Shown: positions 61,980 through 64,000 of the stretch, piece after piece
Numbering within the stretch: the stretch's first letter is position 1
Layout: the number at the start of each line of letters is the position of its first letter
Notes under the pieces: generated by a model
What the model was told of the DNA's origin: nothing
Seen by the model: only the letters and a program-made list of their open reading frames with translations
The model's database searches: none
Translations under genes and position numbers: made by a program
Assembly: GCA_023014335.1 (NCBI GenBank)
Contig: JAECYW010000028.1
Coordinates: 248,001 to 312,000 of the forward strand
Length of the DNA: 64,000 bases
Direction: 5' to 3'
Origin: Galerina marginata
Taxonomy: Eukaryota; Basidiomycota; Agaricomycetes; Agaricales; Galerinaceae

Positions 61980-62321
61980 TTACACGTATACGCCGGCTGA
62001 GCAAAAGAGCGCGACGATTCCAAAGCCGCCGAGGGTGCTGGCGAGGAGGGCGACGAGGGGTTCTCTGACGGCGAGTCTATCTTTTGGAAGGCTGCCTCGC
62101 AGTCAGGATAGGGTTTCTTGGCACAGTGTAATTTACGTACGTTGAAAAGTAGAAGGCTAGAGCAAAGGTGGGAAGGAGAAAGAGGGCGGCGAGGAACGGC
62201 AGCAGCGCCGTGGGGACTATTGGAGAAAAGGCGGGCAGGGAGTGATGGAGGGCCTGTGGAGGGTTAGGACGTAGAATGACTGCAACTAATGACATACCCT
62301 GAGGTGCTGGTGGTCGTTCAT
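61980..62321 (-). CDS. OST5: Oligosaccharyltransferase subunit Ost5 / TMEM258
   Basis: A small three-exon gene, too broken up to show as one ORF. Exon 1 MNDHQHL (start 62321), exon 2 ALHHSLPAFSPIVPTALLPF and LALAFYFST, exon 3 LPKDRLAVREPLVALLASTL ending GFGIVALFCSAGVYV. Two membrane helices joined by a short charged loop, about 80 residues in total and a terminal G-V-Y-V, match the Ost5/TMEM258 family. It is a small subunit of the ER oligosaccharyltransferase that N-glycosylates secretory proteins. The stop TAA is at 61980-61982. Confidence 0.82.
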
Positions 62322-62458
62322 GATGTAGCGTGGAGTGAGTGCTGCAACAATGCTGCTGACGTACCAGTGAAACAAACACGTGTCATCAATCCATATCAAC
62401 CTCTTTTCAACGCCCCCGTCCTTTTCTCTCCACAAACCACCACTACATACTGCCAATC
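62322..62458. promoter_or_regulatory. Divergent promoter, OST5 / YOP1
   Basis: 137 bp between opposing start codons of two ER membrane protein genes. No specific element identified. Confidence 0.5.
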
Positions 62459-63212
62459 ATGTCCGCAGCTCAACGTCTCCAACAGCACCCAGTCTTTATC
62501 CAGGCCCAAAACAAGGCCGGCTACTACAACGCACAGCTCGACAAGGAGGTGAGTCGCAGTCCCTAGCAAACCCGAGACACAGCTCTGACCCCCCAACCAG
62601 CTCACAAAGTACCCCGTGCTCGTCAACCTCGAGCAACGCACACAGGTCCCCAAGACATACGCCGTCATCGGCGCCCTCTTCTTCATCGTCTTCCTCCACA
62701 CCTTCAACGCCCTCGCAGCACCCATCTCCAACCTCGTTGGCTGGGGTCTCCCTGCCTACCTCTCCTTCAAGGCCATAGAATCGCCCTCGCCCCACGATGA
62801 CGTCCAGTGGCTCACATACTGGGTCGTCTTTGGCTTCTTCAACTTCCTAGAATCCTTCGCCCTCCGTCTCGTCCTCTACTACGTTCCCTGGTACTTTGCC
62901 TTCAAGTCCATCTTCATTGTCTGGCTCCAACTCCCAGCCTTCCGCGTATGTCTTTCTCTCGTCTTTTCCTCCTTTACCTCGTCCAAAAACTTTTTTTTCT
63001 TCCCTTCTGCTCGCGTGCCACGTCTCTCCCTCTCAATTTTCCCGTCGTTGCAAATTCATCACGTCGCTTACAATTATCCCCTTTTATTCTCACAGGGCGC
63101 TCAAGTCGCATACTTTAACGTCATCAAACCCGTCCTCGCCAACGTAAGCTCCCAAAGTCGCGTTGCCGCTCCCGCGACCACAAATCCAGAGCCCGCTCCT
63201 CACGCAGAGTAA
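62459..63212 (+). CDS. YOP1: ER-shaping protein Yop1 / REEP5
   Basis: Starts MSAAQRLQQHPVFIQAQNKA at 62459. The TB2/DP1/HVA22 domain covers TQVPKTYAVIGALFFIVFLH (hairpin 1), then ISNLVGWGLPAYLSFKAIES, the signature DDVQWLTYWVVFGFFNFLES (hairpin 2) and YYVPWYFAFKSIFIVWLQLP. A short tail ends PATTNPEPAPHAE. Introns follow codon 30 and the FR of LPAFR; the second intron is T/C-rich. Stop at 63210-63212. Yop1 bends ER tubules and interacts with Rab GTPases of the Ypt group. Confidence 0.95.
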
Positions 63213-64000
63213 ATATTATTAGCAGAGACGCTTGCACCCGTTGTGATTCGAACTTTTCGTACTGCAACCCGTTCAAATTCAATCTATCTCTTTCTGCCTA
63301 CGACATCATATGCTCCTCTATCTACCTCAACCCCGATGAGCTTCAAGCCTACCCCTCTTCCCCTCATCCATAGAATGTCCGTTTCCTTACATTATTAGCC
63401 CGTGCCTGCCAAATTTCGCTTTACTACTACCTAGCGCGCGGTTTGTCTTGTTGACGTTGATGTACTTTTTACCTCGGAGTCCCATCGACTGACCCCTCTT
63501 CATGCCTCTCACGAAATAGTATCTAAACGATTTTTGAAACGCGTATTATCATCTCCGAGGACGCGTTGACCAGGTGAGAGTCTCACGCACAGACGCTCAT
63601 ACCAGTCGGTGGCACGATGACGAATCGGTGACATGCTGAGGTCGCCAAGAGAACCGGCCATTCCCGATGCGCGCTCTAGGCCCTAATTTGGAATGTGGTC
63701 CTCGAAGTCGAGCCTCGCTTTTGAACCCCACTTGAACACGTCAGAGAAGCCACACATTCTCTGTTAAGCTAAGAATTTAAGAGGGCCGACGACCTCAAAC
63801 GCAAGACCATAGAAATTAGAACAATAGTCGAGAATACCCAAGTCGGGGCAACGTTTCCTCCGCAGAGGATACTTATTTTAAAAGCATGCCTGGATCGATT
63901 GGGATCTTCTGTGGGTCCATCGGAATTAATTAGAATTTAGGCGGTAAGCCGTGCATATGACGCTGAGGTCGAATCAAAGACAAGGGACCAGGGACAAAGG
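63213..64000. other. Window end, no gene seen
   Basis: The first part is the YOP1 3' UTR. The rest (about 63500-64000) shows no supported coding region, RNA or repeat. Confidence 0.5.

Overview
This is a nuclear genome window from a filamentous fungus, almost certainly an agaricomycete basidiomycete. The protein-coding genes are split by many short (about 50-70 bp) GT-AG introns. They are single-copy eukaryotic housekeeping genes, and the accessory families (cyclin-domain relic, DUF4246 relic, C2-domain membrane protein, uncharacterised multicopy agaricomycete ORF, Tad-like LINEs) are those common in mushroom-forming fungi. I cannot name the genus.

Layout. 1-2.9 kb: decayed sequence with a cyclin-domain pseudogene. 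2.9-11.6 kb: one minus-strand gene of an uncharacterised agaricomycete family, broken by two non-LTR retrotransposons in opposite orientations, each with its own target-site duplication. About 12.1-23.3 kb: an AT-rich repeat island bounded on the left by a 42-bp hairpin. It holds three hAT-type MITEs with 8-bp target-site duplications, a separate family with 12-bp terminal inverted repeats, near-perfect 44-bp palindromes, a degenerate tandem array, a Tc1/mariner-like end and shreds of coding sequence. 23.3-26.7 kb: RPN6 and RPN7, two proteasome-lid genes, head to head over 121 bp. 27-34 kb: lysyl-tRNA synthetase, a Rim2-type mitochondrial carrier and a C2-domain membrane protein, all on the minus strand. 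35.3-36.8 kb: a decayed DUF4246 gene. 37-43 kb: VPS35, GET2 and a mitochondrial ribosomal protein. 44.4-48.1 kb: a rearranged second copy of the 27-32 kb block. 48-63 kb: dense housekeeping genes VPS27, ARP5, SEC4-type Rab, DBF2-type kinase, an unknown protein, RPA12, OST5 and YOP1.

The most interesting structure is the 44.4-48.1 kb block. A carrier fragment, a full lysyl-tRNA synthetase and the 3' end of the C2-membrane gene are repeated in inverted orientation, but in circularly permuted order, with a LINE RNase H relic at one junction. The second synthetase copy reads in frame into a hydrophobic segment from the C2-membrane gene and then stops. It therefore predicts a lysyl-tRNA synthetase with a C-terminal membrane anchor.

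Functionally, the housekeeping genes cover protein turnover (RPN6, RPN7), translation (KRS1, mitoribosome), endosome and secretory traffic (VPS35, VPS27, SEC4, YOP1), tail-anchored insertion (GET2), N-glycosylation (OST5), chromatin and transcription (ARP5, RPA12) and mitotic exit or septation (DBF2). Several pairs are divergent over 120-240 bp. RPA12 and OST5 converge with a single base between their stop codons.
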